From CAWCCP01 sp963701245 (GTDB lineage Bacteria > Patescibacteriota > Saccharimonadia > Saccharimonadales > UBA4665), in assembly GCA_963701245.1 (NCBI GenBank), contig OY969576.1:806001-870000 (forward strand): 64,000 nt of DNA, in the 5' to 3' direction. Shown in pieces: positions 1-8,393 of this stretch (the first letter of the stretch is position 1; every line of letters begins with the position of its first letter). The position numbers and the translations under genes are program-made. The notes beneath the pieces were generated by a model, which saw only the letters and a list, made by a program, of their open reading frames with translations, was not told the origin of the DNA and ran no database searches.

Positions 1-62
1 TCCATTTTCCCCATATCTTTAAATCATACCTCAGCTGAACCCATTCTCATAACTTTTATAAG

Positions 63-1187
63 TTAAACGTTCGCGATTTGTTCCCAAGGCAAACCTGTTT
101 TTCCAAAGTGCCCATAGGCAGACGTTTGTGAATATATAGGACGCGCTAAATCAAGAGCTAATATTATGCCTTTCACACTCGTATCAATAAGTTTGTCTTT
201 GAACTCATAGAGTTCATTCTCTTCAACGTTCGCAGTATCAAAAGTGTAAATGGTTTGCATTAATGGTTTTGGTTGTCCAATTACATAGGCCAATGCAACT
301 TCGCACTTTTCAGCTAAGCCATGTGACACTATATTCTTAGCAATGTACCTTGCGGCATATGCTCCACTTCGATCTACTTTTGATGGATCTTTCCCGCTAA
401 ATGCACCACCTCCTACCCTGGCGTATCCGCCATAGCCGTCTACTATAATTTTGCGTCCTGTTAAGCCCGCATCGGATTCCGGACCGGGTATGTGCCACAT
501 CCCAGTACCATTTACGACAATGCTATTTGCAGGCGGTAATGCGAAACCGTTGCGTTTAAGTACTGGCTCAAAAATATGATCTATTATATCTTTTCTTACT
601 TGTTTGGCGGTCGTCTTTTCGTGATGCGCAACAGCAGCTACTAACTTCTCGATCGCAACAGGTATTTCATTTTCATATCGCACCGTAACTTGTGCCTTAC
701 CATCGGGTCGTAGCCATGATAATTCCCCAGACTCTCGTACCTCATCTATTCGTCGAGTGAGAGAGTGAGCTATTGCGATTGGCATTGGCATAAATTCCGG
801 TGTATCTTTACACGCGAAACCAAACATCATACCTTGATCTCCAGCACCATCTTGATCTACACCAACTGCAATATCTGGGGATTGTTCATGTATATCATTA
901 CTGAATATGGATTGATCAGAAAACCCCCACTCCGGAACAACATAACCGAGTCGTCTTACGGTCTCACGGGCAATTTTTTCATAATCTATTTTAGCTTTAG
1001 TTTTAATTTCGCCAAATAAACAGACTTGATTAGCCCCTACAATTGTTTCTATACCCGTATGAGAGTGTGCATCTTGTAACAATGCAGCATCTACTATCGC
1101 ATCGGAAATTGCGTCACAAATTTTATCAGGATGTCCAGCGCACACAGACTCGCTGGTGAATAAACGTACTTTAACTGTTTTTGACAT
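63..1187 (-). CDS. metK: S-adenosylmethionine synthetase
   Basis: This enzyme makes S-adenosylmethionine from methionine and ATP in the cytoplasm. The 374-residue product has the full MetK architecture: GHPDKICD near residues 18-25, the GAGDQGMMFGFA motif near 115-126, and the glycine-rich GGGAFSGKDPSKVDRSGA loop near 260. The length is normal for the family. The start is supported by an AAAGGA-type ribosome binding site just upstream on the minus strand. It is the one clear housekeeping gene left of the mobile DNA. Its product would supply the methyl donor for the methylase at 21882-24788, although that link is only general metabolism. No SAM riboswitch was recognised upstream. Confidence 0.98.
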   Translation of the reverse strand: MSKTVKVRLFTSESVCAGHPDKICDAISDAIVDAALLQDAHSHTGIETIVGANQVCLFGEIKTKAKIDYEKIARETVRRLGYVVPEWGFSDQSIFSNDIHEQSPDIAVGVDQDGAGDQGMMFGFACKDTPEFMPMPIAIAHSLTRRIDEVRESGELSWLRPDGKAQVTVRYENEIPVAIEKLVAAVAHHEKTTAKQVRKDIIDHIFEPVLKRNGFALPPANSIVVNGTGMWHIPGPESDAGLTGRKIIVDGYGGYARVGGGAFSGKDPSKVDRSGAYAARYIAKNIVSHGLAEKCEVALAYVIGQPKPLMQTIYTFDTANVEENELYEFKDKLIDTSVKGIILALDLARPIYSQTSAYGHFGKTGLPWEQIANV

Positions 1188-1400
1188 AATTGTCCTTTCT
1201 GCCGTTGCTCATCAGGAGAAAGGATATCAGTAGAGATATAATATCTTTCCCGTAATAGAACGGGCTAGATGGAGCACCAACGTACAACGCATGAGATAGC
1301 GCATACTATACAGGTTGCTGGCAGGTCAATGAGCTAGGTCTCTCGCTGCACTCTTTATACTTAAATTGTTAATGTGTCCTATTGTATCATAAAAACTGAT

Positions 1401-1430
1401 TTGGAGCCTTGATTGTAGTTTTAGTATAAT
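1401..1430 (+). promoter_or_regulatory. Promoter of the tRNA-Gln gene
   Basis: A TATAAT -10 hexamer lies at 1425-1430, with a TTGGAG -35-like hexamer at 1401-1406 (18-base spacer). The -10 ends 12 bases before the tRNA 5' end. Confidence 0.6.
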
Positions 1431-1442
1431 TTCATTTTGTAC

Positions 1443-1516
1443 TGGGGATTGGCCAAGTGGTAAGGCACTGGGTTCTGGTCCCAGGATCGGGGGTTCGAAT
1501 CCCTCATCCCCAGCCA
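1443..1516 (+). tRNA. tRNA-Gln (anticodon CUG), CCA encoded
   Basis: The 74-base sequence folds as a tRNA: acceptor strands TGGGGAT and ATCCCCAG, anticodon stem CTGGG/CCCAG enclosing the loop TTCTGGT, and a T arm with GTTCGAATC. The anticodon CTG makes it tRNA-Gln, and the 3' CCA is encoded. Its last ten bases are the core of the attachment site repeated through the rest of the window, and integration leaves the tRNA intact. The minus-strand reading frame over it (tRNA antisense) is not a gene. Confidence 0.95.
1507..1516 (+). repeat. Attachment core S1: left end of the 28-kb element (attL)
   Basis: TCCCCAGCCA is the 3' acceptor strand plus CCA of tRNA-Gln. It is the first copy of the same-orientation core found about 18 more times. 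The tRNA lies on its left and element DNA on its right. Confidence 0.8.
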
Positions 1517-1591
1517 AATTTCATGTAACAGATGTATTAATACACTCTCACCCCTGTTATTCGACTCATTATTTGCAGTTTTTAACGTCAT
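1507..1591 (-). CDS. N-terminal half of a small gene split by integration
   Basis: An ATG at 1591-1589 overlaps the recombinase stop as ATGA and has a perfect AGGAGG six bases upstream (1598-1603). The frame encodes 28 residues starting MTLKTANN and ending HEIWLG at the attachment core. In the integrated state it then runs antisense through the tRNA and stops there. In the excised circle it would continue into the half at 29458-29583, giving a 66-residue protein. Function unknown. It is the last coding unit of the recombinase operon and is too short to be called by usual thresholds. Confidence 0.6.
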
Positions 1592-3078
1592 ATTTGACCT
1601 CCTAATAATTTACGTGTTTTGTCACTTCTCTCGGCTATTGCGCGAGCAAAATTAGTGTATGTAACAGATAGGCAACCCTCCTTTATTGTTAGATTCGCAA
1701 AAAGTTTTGAAAGTATAATACGCTTCTGTTCAGGTGTCTTCTTTGGGTATAATTCGGCGGCTCGTTGGGATAACTCGAGGATGACCAGACGCTGCTCAAG
1801 CCTTTGTCCTAACGAACTGTCGAGTTTAGAAAGTTGATCCTCTAATTCGGCTTTCTGACCCATAAACTGATGGTGCTTCTCTTCATACTTTTCGGGCGTT
1901 ATATCGCCAGCCAGTTTGTCGTCGTAAAGGCCGTCGTCCATGCGAGTAATCCTGTTTATTTGAGTTTGAGTTGACGCGGCTAATCGCTCACGATGCTCAA
2001 TATCGTTGGCGTGATCCTTGCGCATGCTAGTGGCTACCCAGTCAATGATTTCTGGTGAGGGGCACACAAGTCTTTCGAGCAAAGCTACGATACTTGATTC
2101 GACTTTATCTTCACGCAGGAGTCCTGTCTTCTTACAGTCAGCGCTACGACGTCTACAAGCGCCATAGTAACGGCCTTTTTGCCATTGCCAAGTTACTATA
2201 GTGCCACAGTCTTCACAGCGAACAAGACTTTTGAGTGCAGGATTATGTACGACATAAACCGCTGGACGCCCTTTGTGCATTTTGCACTGCACTTTCTCGA
2301 ATAGTTGTTTGCCGATAATCGGCTCCTGGGCGCCCGGGTAATCCTTGCCATTGAAGTGGTTGATACCGATGTAGAACGGATTGGTCAGTACCCGCTGTAC
2401 TTGGCTTTTGCAAAGTGGCCTGCCTTTACGAGTCCTGACTCCCATGAGCTTCATTTCTTTAGTGATCGATTCAAGCGATTGGCTTGGCTCAATATACTTC
2501 TTGAAAGCAGATTGCATTAAGGACTTATTGGCAGGATCAGGTACGTGAATACGCTTGCCATTCTCGGTTACGGTCATATAGCCAGGCGGCGGTACTGAGG
2601 GCAACCAACCTTGGGACAGTTTCTCAGCCCAGCCCTTCATAGCTTCTTCACGGAGGTTGTCTATGTAGTTCTTGGCCATAACAACCCTTATGCCCCAATT
2701 AAGCCACTCTTGAGAGCGAGAGTTTTTGTGCATTACAAGTGAGTCTTTGACGAAGTGGACTTGCTTGTTCTCGTCAGCCATTAACCAGTCATGGGTTTCA
2801 ACGGCATCGTGTAGATTTCGGACGTGACGATCAACCTTTTCGATAATGAGGTGTTTAATGTCATTGTCGGCGATGAATTTCATAGCCTCCTTAAAAATAC
2901 GGCGTTGAGAGGTTTTGGATGCTGATTCGGTTATTTTATAGGTTTTAGCGGCTAGTAAGCCTTTGCTTTCACAGTACGACTGCAGCAACTTTACTTGCGA
3001 ATCCAGGGAGTAACCTTCATCTTCCTGCGACTTACTTGAAACACGAGCAAGAATGACGGCCCTAGTTTGTTGAGTCAT
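1588..3078 (-). CDS. Large serine recombinase (site-specific integrase) 1
   Basis: The 496-residue protein belongs to the large serine recombinase/resolvase family, which integrates and excises DNA circles through a serine-DNA intermediate. The N-terminal catalytic domain has LARVSSKSQ with the nucleophile near Ser14. The recombinase domain (about residues 165-270) contains RVLTNPFYIG, and a zinc-ribbon follows near 285-320 (CEDCG and later cysteines). A coiled-coil segment lies near 370-440. It overlaps the upstream accessory ORF by 17 bases and the downstream split gene by 4. Its stop lies 72 bases from the tRNA end, the usual place for an integrase next to its att site. A paralogue is at 31882-33498. 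Confidence 0.93.
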   Translation of the reverse strand: MTQQTRAVILARVSSKSQEDEGYSLDSQVKLLQSYCESKGLLAAKTYKITESASKTSQRRIFKEAMKFIADNDIKHLIIEKVDRHVRNLHDAVETHDWLMADENKQVHFVKDSLVMHKNSRSQEWLNWGIRVVMAKNYIDNLREEAMKGWAEKLSQGWLPSVPPPGYMTVTENGKRIHVPDPANKSLMQSAFKKYIEPSQSLESITKEMKLMGVRTRKGRPLCKSQVQRVLTNPFYIGINHFNGKDYPGAQEPIIGKQLFEKVQCKMHKGRPAVYVVHNPALKSLVRCEDCGTIVTWQWQKGRYYGACRRRSADCKKTGLLREDKVESSIVALLERLVCPSPEIIDWVATSMRKDHANDIEHRERLAASTQTQINRITRMDDGLYDDKLAGDITPEKYEEKHHQFMGQKAELEDQLSKLDSSLGQRLEQRLVILELSQRAAELYPKKTPEQKRIILSKLFANLTIKEGCLSVTYTNFARAIAERSDKTRKLLGGQI

Positions 3079-3274
3079 CTAACACCTCTTCGGCCAGCAC
3101 TTGATAGAACTCGACGAGAGAGTCACCGATATCCTGAGCTTCGTCATAGCTTACTTGTCGATGCTGCTGACAAGTGAGGATCTGTCGAAGTGCCTCAACC
3201 CTATCGCAGTCTAGTTCAGTACCACTATATGTCAGTGAAGCCCCGGTCCCCTCAAGTTTTTCTGTCGTCGTCAT
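3062..3274 (-). CDS. Recombinase-linked accessory protein 1
   Basis: This 70-residue acidic protein has no family I can name. It overlaps the start of recombinase 1 by 17 bases. It resembles the product at 33500-33703, which sits in the same place before recombinase 2: both share a (D/E)RVE-LxxIL segment and a (V/I)SYDEA motif. Conservation of sequence and position suggests a recombinase partner, perhaps a directionality factor or an inhibitor, but this is inference. A GAGGG-like ribosome site precedes the ATG. Confidence 0.7.
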   Translation of the reverse strand: MTTTEKLEGTGASLTYSGTELDCDRVEALRQILTCQQHRQVSYDEAQDIGDSLVEFYQVLAEEVLDDSTN

Positions 3275-3296
3275 ACAGATACCCTCATCTGTTAAC

Positions 3297-3335
3297 TATA
3301 ACTATAGTTATATTTTACTATAACGATAGTTATAG
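3297..3335. promoter_or_regulatory. Tandem palindromic operators upstream of recombinase operon 1
   Basis: TATAACTATAGTTATA (3297-3312) is a perfect 16-base palindrome. CTATAACGATAGTTATAG (3318-3335) is a second, near-perfect copy of the same motif. They lie just upstream of the accessory-recombinase operon and close to the XRE gene at 3391-3609, which is the likely binder. Their AT-rich sequence could also hold the promoter. Confidence 0.6.
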
Positions 3336-3390
3336 AATCAAGCTAAACAATAGCTTATCCACAGTATTCTGAAGAGGGATCTGTGTTTGG

Positions 3391-3609
3391 CTATTTTCTT
3401 GGGATATCTGCTGAGGTTATACCTAAGACATCGATAATCTTTAGGAAGATAGAAGTACTGGGGTTTTTCTTTGCACGTTCAATTTGCGCATAGTAGGTCT
3501 CGCTAATGCCAACTATCTTTGCTACTTCGGCCTGGGTGAGTTGCTTGGAACCACGTGCTCTTCGTAGTCTCCCGGCAGTTCGCTCAATGGATTCTTTGTC
3601 ATCAGTCAT
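3391..3609 (-). CDS. XRE-family transcriptional regulator
   Basis: This 72-residue protein is essentially one Cro/C1-type helix-turn-helix (LTQAEVAKIVGISETYYAQIE near residues 24-44). It lies upstream of the recombinase operon on the same strand and probably represses it through the palindromes at 3297-3335. An inverted repeat CATGTT/AACATG (3607-3612 and 3624-3629) covers its own start codon, which suggests autoregulation. Recombinase 2 also has an XRE gene nearby, but that one is divergent. Confidence 0.85.
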   Translation of the reverse strand: MTDDKESIERTAGRLRRARGSKQLTQAEVAKIVGISETYYAQIERAKKNPSTSIFLKIIDVLGITSADIPRK

Positions 3610-3692
3610 GTTGATTGTATTTTAACATGTAGAAAAGACTAGGAGCCGCTAAGCTACTCTTTTCCAACGAACAGGGGTATGCTAATCATAAG

Positions 3693-3959
3693 ATGTCTGA
3701 TGCAAAATCCACTAATTTAAACATACGTGAGGATAGACCGACTGGGCTATCTAGTTCAATGCAAGGCTCTAATTTAGATGCTGTTGGCTTCAACTTAATT
3801 TTTCTAGCTTCAAGGCAACCCAAACTTGCGGCTGAGATTGTGAAAACCTATGCTAAGGCACACGCCGTTCAGCCAGATGACCCAAAAGCTCCTGAGGAAG
3901 ATATAGCACTTTTTGCTAATGAAGTTGCAAAATTATTGTCTGACAAATCAGTCAATTAG
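3693..3959 (+). CDS. Hypothetical acidic protein
   Basis: This 88-residue protein is not recognised. The C-terminal half is predicted to be helical and acidic (PDDPKAPEEDIALFANEVAK). There is no signal peptide or membrane segment. A TATGCT -10-like hexamer (3678-3683) lies nine bases before the ATG, so it is probably a leaderless transcript. It is divergent from the XRE gene. Confidence 0.55.
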   Translation: MSDAKSTNLNIREDRPTGLSSSMQGSNLDAVGFNLIFLASRQPKLAAEIVKTYAKAHAVQPDDPKAPEEDIALFANEVAKLLSDKSVN

Positions 3960-4117
3960 ACGCTAATTGATTAATGAATTATTGTCCCCAAGGAAGGTGA
4001 CAATATTTGTGTTACTTTAAGGTGTTATAATCAAATAAGAGTGTCTTCTACCTATAGAATAAATCGGAGTAGGAGGGGTAGGCATATATATTCATTCTAA
4101 TCACAAACTCAACAACC

Positions 4118-4890
4118 ATGACTACTACACCTACCACTATCACTACCAAACAACAAGAAATACTAAAACTTACATATAGATATAGATTCCTCAATAGAAC
4201 TCAAATACAAATATTACTTGGCCACAAAGACAAACGAAGAGTTATAAGTTGGCTGAAAGATTTGAGAGAAAAGCAGTATGTCGATTGGCAATACGATGAT
4301 ACTGACTTTATCTCTAAATCCCAACCGGCCATCTATTATCTATCTCTTAATGGTATTAGGTATTTACGTGAGCTTGATGAATATCCAAGCGAAGATCTTA
4401 GGAAGCGGTACAAAGAATCAACTCGAAAACAAGTCTTTATTGACAGGAGTTTGCTGATCGCGGATTGTTGCATTGCCCTTCAGGCAAAGAGTAGCGATAA
4501 ATTGAAATATACGTGTGTGTCCCCGGCCGACTACACCGATCCGGACAGTGACTATCATTTCCTTGATGAGCTTAAACCTCATCTTTATTTTCCAAACAGA
4601 ATGGTGATGAAACTACAGAATATCTATTGGAGTCTTTTGAGATGACGCTGCCGCGCTACCAACTACGCAAACGTATCAAGGATTACGTAGAATATTTATC
4701 CGATAAGAATGATGAGAATTTGATTGCGCTATTCATATGTGCCACTACCGCTGACCTACTGTACATTAAGCGGCGTACTAGAAAAGTGATCGAGGAAGAA
4801 TACTACGGCGAGGAGTTAGAGGTTCGTGTCACGACAATTGATAAAGTCAGGAAATCGGGTGTGACGGCGTTAATCTGGGAAGATGTATAA
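4118..4890 (+). pseudogene. Replication-relaxation family protein, frameshifted
   Basis: The first frame (4118-4645, 175 residues) begins with a winged-helix-like region containing YRFLNRTQIQILLG, then RRVISWLKDLREKQYV, typical of replication-relaxation proteins (PF13814) of plasmids and integrative elements. The family signature continues in another frame: FEMTLPRYQLRKRIKDYVEYL is encoded around 4627-4690, ending at 4890. The two are joined by a -1 shift near 4585-4595, at a TTTT run. So this is a single gene with an indel, a programmed shift or a sequencing error. An extended -10 (TGTTATAAT, 4023-4031) precedes it. The product would act in replication or mobilisation of the element. Confidence 0.65.
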
Positions 4891-4938
4891 ATTTAGAGCA
4901 GTTTAGTGCCTTGCTCAGGGCTTAGGTTTCAGCTTTGC

Positions 4939-5127
4939 CTAATCGTTTAGGCCTTTTATCTTTTCAAGATTCTCGATGCGTCGCTTCCGCCAGCGAATAT
5001 ACATCTGTTTAAAATTGCCGTGTCGCCCGTTGAAATTAAATGCAGTTCTCTTTTTTTCAGCATCCAGCAGTTCATTGAGATCGTCTAATATCGAATGCTT
5101 CTCTTTGGAGAATTTTATTTTGAACAT
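4939..5127 (-). CDS. Hypothetical small basic protein
   Basis: This 62-residue, lysine/arginine-rich protein lies 23 bases downstream of the XRE gene at 5151-5558 and is probably co-transcribed with it. A GAAAGG ribosome site precedes the ATG. The C-terminal half (RWRKRRIENLEKI) is predicted to be helical. The pairing with a regulator resembles a toxin-antitoxin pair, but no family is recognised. Confidence 0.5.
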   Translation of the reverse strand: MFKIKFSKEKHSILDDLNELLDAEKKRTAFNFNGRHGNFKQMYIRWRKRRIENLEKIKGLND

Positions 5128-5150
5128 ATTGTTACCTTTCGATAGTTAAA

Positions 5151-5558
5151 TTAAAACGGCAAAACTGCTGATGACTTTACTTTTAAGACTTCAATAATCT
5201 GCTCAAATGCCCGCATCTCTAGAACAGGCTCACCACGCTCTATGCACCGTAAATATTCAACATTGAGATCGGTTTTCTTGGCAAATTCAGAGAGCGTCCA
5301 ACCCTTTTCAGATCGAAGTTCTCTGATCCTGTCACCGATATCCTCGCCTGTCTCTGTCGTTACCCGCAGATCATGCTCCTCATACAGAAACGGCTGAAAC
5401 TTCCAACCCCTTTTGTGATAGGTTGCGATGCGTATTAAGTCAGTAACAAACGGCTCAATAGATTCTTCGTATGGCTTCTGCGGCCGCCGCCACAGCTCCC
5501 GATCAAAGTGAAGCGCGATTATACTTGTTATTTGTTCTTTTAGCTTAGCGTTTTTCAT
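5151..5558 (-). CDS. XRE-family regulator with N-terminal extension
   Basis: This 135-residue protein has a helix-turn-helix of the Cro/C1 type at about residues 76-132 (IRELRSEKGWTLSEFAKKTD, then LRCIERGE). The 75-residue N-terminal part is unlike a simple repressor and contains the sequence WRRPQKPYEES. It is likely the first gene of a two-gene unit with 4939-5127. The target is unknown. Confidence 0.75.
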   Translation of the reverse strand: MKNAKLKEQITSIIALHFDRELWRRPQKPYEESIEPFVTDLIRIATYHKRGWKFQPFLYEEHDLRVTTETGEDIGDRIRELRSEKGWTLSEFAKKTDLNVEYLRCIERGEPVLEMRAFEQIIEVLKVKSSAVLPF

Positions 5559-5674
5559 CGCTAAAACCTCCCATGTTATTTAAGTTGATAGTTGCCCACT
5601 TAGAATGAAACTATATACGCATTAGATGACATGGGAGAGCTGAGCAGTTTTTGGTCATACTCAGGACACAACAA

Positions 5675-5989
5675 CTAATACTCGCTAGCCAGCATAATCG
5701 TAAGCACCCTCTTACAATTCTCAGAAAGTGGATCTTCACCATACGTCAGTGTCTGATCGTAGTAGATTATTTTCCAAAATACTACCTGACCGCACCAGAT
5801 GATCTTACCGAAGTCATGTTCCCCGTACGGATCATTTGATACGGTAAAATCATTGAATCTAATTACTTCATCCAGTAAATCAGGCAAATAGTCTAATACC
5901 TGTATTCCAGGAGTAACCGTAACCCCATTCCTGCTGCGCCTAAACTCATCGTTTAACCTTGATACTTCTAAAGCATACGCTGTGTCCAT
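5675..5989 (-). CDS. DUF3768 family protein
   Basis: The 104-residue product matches the DUF3768 pattern: RLNDEFRRSRNG near residues 11-22, then NDPYGEHDFG, VFWKIIYYD and the terminal RVLTIMLASEY. The family is common on plasmids and integrative elements and has no known function. A strong AAGGAGGGG ribosome site precedes the start. It appears as a single gene. Confidence 0.85.
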   Translation of the reverse strand: MDTAYALEVSRLNDEFRRSRNGVTVTPGIQVLDYLPDLLDEVIRFNDFTVSNDPYGEHDFGKIIWCGQVVFWKIIYYDQTLTYGEDPLSENCKRVLTIMLASEY

Positions 5990-6122
5990 ATACCCCTCCT
6001 TAATGTATTAATGTCTCTGAAGCGGTTCGACCTACCACTTCAGCCGACCGGGCAAGGGCTGGACTGGCCGGGTCAAGATGCAGCTCCCAACTGGAAGAAC
6101 GATCTTGATGCGGACAGGTAAG

Positions 6123-6148
6123 CCCTTATACTCAAGAGGCAGTGGGAG
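6123..6148 (+). repeat. 26-base direct repeat, copy 1
   Basis: The sequence beginning CCCTTATACTCAAGAGGC recurs exactly at 8807-8832. The two copies bracket the four genes between 6234 and 8636. The 6000-6233 stretch otherwise holds a short inverted segment around 6018-6045 and no gene that I can see. The repeat may be a junction, a recombination site or a shared RNA or terminator element. Confidence 0.7.
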
Positions 6149-6233
6149 GTTCAAGTCAGCTATAATAATTTCGATCTAAGTAATATGGTTGTCTCTTGTT
6201 ATGGTCCAGTTGTTTTAGAGTAATATATATCTT

Positions 6234-6755
6234 ATGAACAGAGAGCCGGTCGTAGATGTAGATATGGAGTCGGTCAAATTCTTCGACGATAGTTCTTTTC
6301 CCAGAGGCGAAATACCCAAGTTAGTTATAGTTGTGGGCGGAAATGGAGCGGGAAAAACTACACACATACATGAAAAATTCTCTAAGGGCTACGTAATAAT
6401 TAACGCCGAAGAGATCTACCGAAATATCAAAGTATTTGATGATTTTGGAGAAGTGTCTCAGAAACTGGTTAATGAAATCGGTGAGCTAATAGCTTATAGG
6501 GCGATAAATGAAAGGCGTAACATTGTACTAGAAATGATTGCCGACAAAGTGGGAAGCCTTGACCCAATTATTGGTGCAATGACGGCAATTGGATATAAGG
6601 TAGATATTATTCACATTAGCTCAGATATTGACGAGGCTTATAGACGTCACCTAAATGCAGTTAAAGAAGATAGAGGATACTTGCCTACATATTTCAGCGA
6701 AGATTATCACAGACGCTGTATCATAAAAGCCATCAACGGGTTAGCAAATTCTTAA
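6234..6755 (+). CDS. Zeta-toxin-like P-loop kinase
   Basis: This 173-residue protein has a Walker A GGNGAGKTT near residues 35-43, followed by the spacing typical of zeta-toxin/AAA_33 small kinases (a later INAEEIYR and NIVLEM). Zeta toxins phosphorylate UDP-N-acetylglucosamine, but the substrate here cannot be read from sequence. No epsilon-like antitoxin is adjacent. The ATG follows an AT-rich TAATATAT stretch with no ribosome site, consistent with a leaderless transcript. Confidence 0.65.
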   Translation: MNREPVVDVDMESVKFFDDSSFPRGEIPKLVIVVGGNGAGKTTHIHEKFSKGYVIINAEEIYRNIKVFDDFGEVSQKLVNEIGELIAYRAINERRNIVLEMIADKVGSLDPIIGAMTAIGYKVDIIHISSDIDEAYRRHLNAVKEDRGYLPTYFSEDYHRRCIIKAINGLANS

Positions 6756-6819
6756 TTGGGCATTATCTTGAGATTCATTAATTGTAAAATTCTCACATAC
6801 TGATTATGCTTAAACTAAC

Positions 6820-7629
6820 ATGGATAAAAAGAACGATAGTGAGCCTACGGACGGTACGCCACCAGTTGACGACTCACCCCATCACCCAGTAAAACATCGC
6901 CATACTATCCTAATCGCTTTATTCGTGCTAGTGATTGCTGCTGGATCGGCTTTTGGAGTTTACGAATCAGAGCAGTCAAAAGCTTCAAAAGTCGTTAGTC
7001 TAAATAGTTCACTCAATACTCAGGCGATATCACTTAATAAAGAGATCAAGCAGCAAACTGATACTAACAACGGTGTAGGTGCCCCGGGCAGCGTTTATAA
7101 AGATCCGGCCGGCGGTATAGGACTGGTCAATGGAGCCATCACTCTCACATTGCCTAGCGGTTGGGTACGTGTTCCTGCGGATTTGTGTACTGGCGGCACG
7201 ATTGACTCGACAATTGTCTGCCAGGATATTGCAGCAGTTGCACCAAAAAGCCTTGTTAAACCTGATGGTACAGCTTCATGGAGCGTACCGATTAAGGTCT
7301 TTGGCTATACGAGCAGTAACGGAAGCGCTGAAAATTGGCTTTACTCAGACTATGAGGGTGGTTACAGTACTGGCGCAATTGACGTATCCTCTTCGCCTAT
7401 TAACGGGTACAACGCATATTCCTATGAATACCAAGCATTTGATATCTATGGTCCTGCACCAGAGTACACCCAAGCCTATTACGCAGTCGTCCATGGTAAA
7501 TATGGCCTCGTGATTGATACGATGATCCAATCTGGGTCTTCGCCAAGTCAGCAGGGCTCGTATGACTACAGGGCTACGTATCAGCCGCAGATTGAGCAAA
7601 TGTTAAAAACGATAAAGTTCCAGGACTGA
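6820..7629 (+). CDS. Single-pass membrane protein with extracytoplasmic domain
   Basis: The 269-residue product has a polar N-terminus, a transmembrane helix near residues 30-47 (TILIALFVLVIAAGSAFGVY), a short coiled-coil segment, then a roughly 170-residue exported domain. That domain looks like the PsbP/MOG1-type folds seen in CPR envelope proteins (LPSGWVRVPADLC, then YYAVVHGKYGLVI). The -10 TATGCT (6805-6810) is nine bases before the start. It lies three bases upstream of a gene of the same architecture, so the two form an operon and may be partners. Function unknown. Confidence 0.65.
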   Translation: MDKKNDSEPTDGTPPVDDSPHHPVKHRHTILIALFVLVIAAGSAFGVYESEQSKASKVVSLNSSLNTQAISLNKEIKQQTDTNNGVGAPGSVYKDPAGGIGLVNGAITLTLPSGWVRVPADLCTGGTIDSTIVCQDIAAVAPKSLVKPDGTASWSVPIKVFGYTSSNGSAENWLYSDYEGGYSTGAIDVSSSPINGYNAYSYEYQAFDIYGPAPEYTQAYYAVVHGKYGLVIDTMIQSGSSPSQQGSYDYRATYQPQIEQMLKTIKFQD

Positions 7630-7631
7630 AA

Positions 7632-8333
7632 ATGAAAAAAGGCATCTTCCTCCTCATTTTCACGATCATCCTTACTTGCGCAGGATCTGTAGGCACATAT
7701 GAGTGGCAACAGGCCAAGGTTAATAATTTGCAAACGAAGCATACAGATCTGGTCCAGCAAGTCAGTAGGCTTAAGCAGAATTACGCGAGTGCGGTGGCAT
7801 CAGGGAATATCTCAACTGCAACATGGAAGAAGTACTGCGATCAATTCACCCCCTTCTGTTTTAATTACCCGAGCAACTGGGACCTGGCAGACAATCCACT
7901 TAACCTCTCGGGCGATCAAAGAGACTTCGCGACAATTACCAACCCAAGCAAAACAATTCAGCTGAGTTACGCAAACCCGTTAATCAAAGATGGCGGGTCA
8001 TTAAGTGCTAGAGTCGTAAAAGCAAGCCACGTCACGATTGACGGAACCTCTGTTGCCCTGCTCGGCATCATTCCGGTATCATCGGTAACGTTTCAGCCCA
8101 GCTATATGCTTCTCGGTAATGACCAAGCTTTGGGCTATACTCCCGGAAATAATGCACTACTTGTTTATGGCTCCATCAATCCGAGGTTTGACGTTGGCCA
8201 ATACCAAGCAATATCGTTTTACGGATACCCTACGACTAAGATAACATCATACGCTCAAGCTCAAGCCTGGTTCGATTCTATTGATGGCAAGACCGTTGCG
8301 AAGATACTTGAATCGTATAAAGGTGGGTCTTAG
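7632..8333 (+). CDS. Single-pass membrane protein, companion of 6820-7629
   Basis: This 233-residue product starts three bases after the previous stop. An N-terminal hydrophobic helix (GIFLLIFTIILTCAGSVG) is followed by a coiled-coil stretch (QAKVNNLQTKHTDLVQQVSR) and an exported domain with CDQFTPFCFNYPSNWDL. The architecture parallels its upstream neighbour though sequence similarity is low, suggesting an old duplication. Function unknown. Confidence 0.65.
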   Translation: MKKGIFLLIFTIILTCAGSVGTYEWQQAKVNNLQTKHTDLVQQVSRLKQNYASAVASGNISTATWKKYCDQFTPFCFNYPSNWDLADNPLNLSGDQRDFATITNPSKTIQLSYANPLIKDGGSLSARVVKASHVTIDGTSVALLGIIPVSSVTFQPSYMLLGNDQALGYTPGNNALLVYGSINPRFDVGQYQAISFYGYPTTKITSYAQAQAWFDSIDGKTVAKILESYKGGS

Positions 8334-8393
8334 CACTCCAGCATATTGAATGCCCTTGCTAATAATGTATTAAATATGTGATAAATTTTTTTT

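Noticed and set aside
1188..1442. SAM riboswitch upstream of metK
   Set aside because: I looked for a conserved multi-helix leader before metK and saw only short hairpins such as CCCG/CGGG. Nothing supports a riboswitch.
1326..1517. Minus-strand frame over the tRNA-Gln gene
   Set aside because: It is the usual spurious frame antisense to a tRNA gene, and the tRNA fold and promoter explain the sequence.
4585..4600. Programmed -1 frameshift site in the replication-relaxation gene
   Set aside because: The TTTTCCAAAC context is not a canonical slippery heptamer and no downstream stem was evident, so an indel is simpler.
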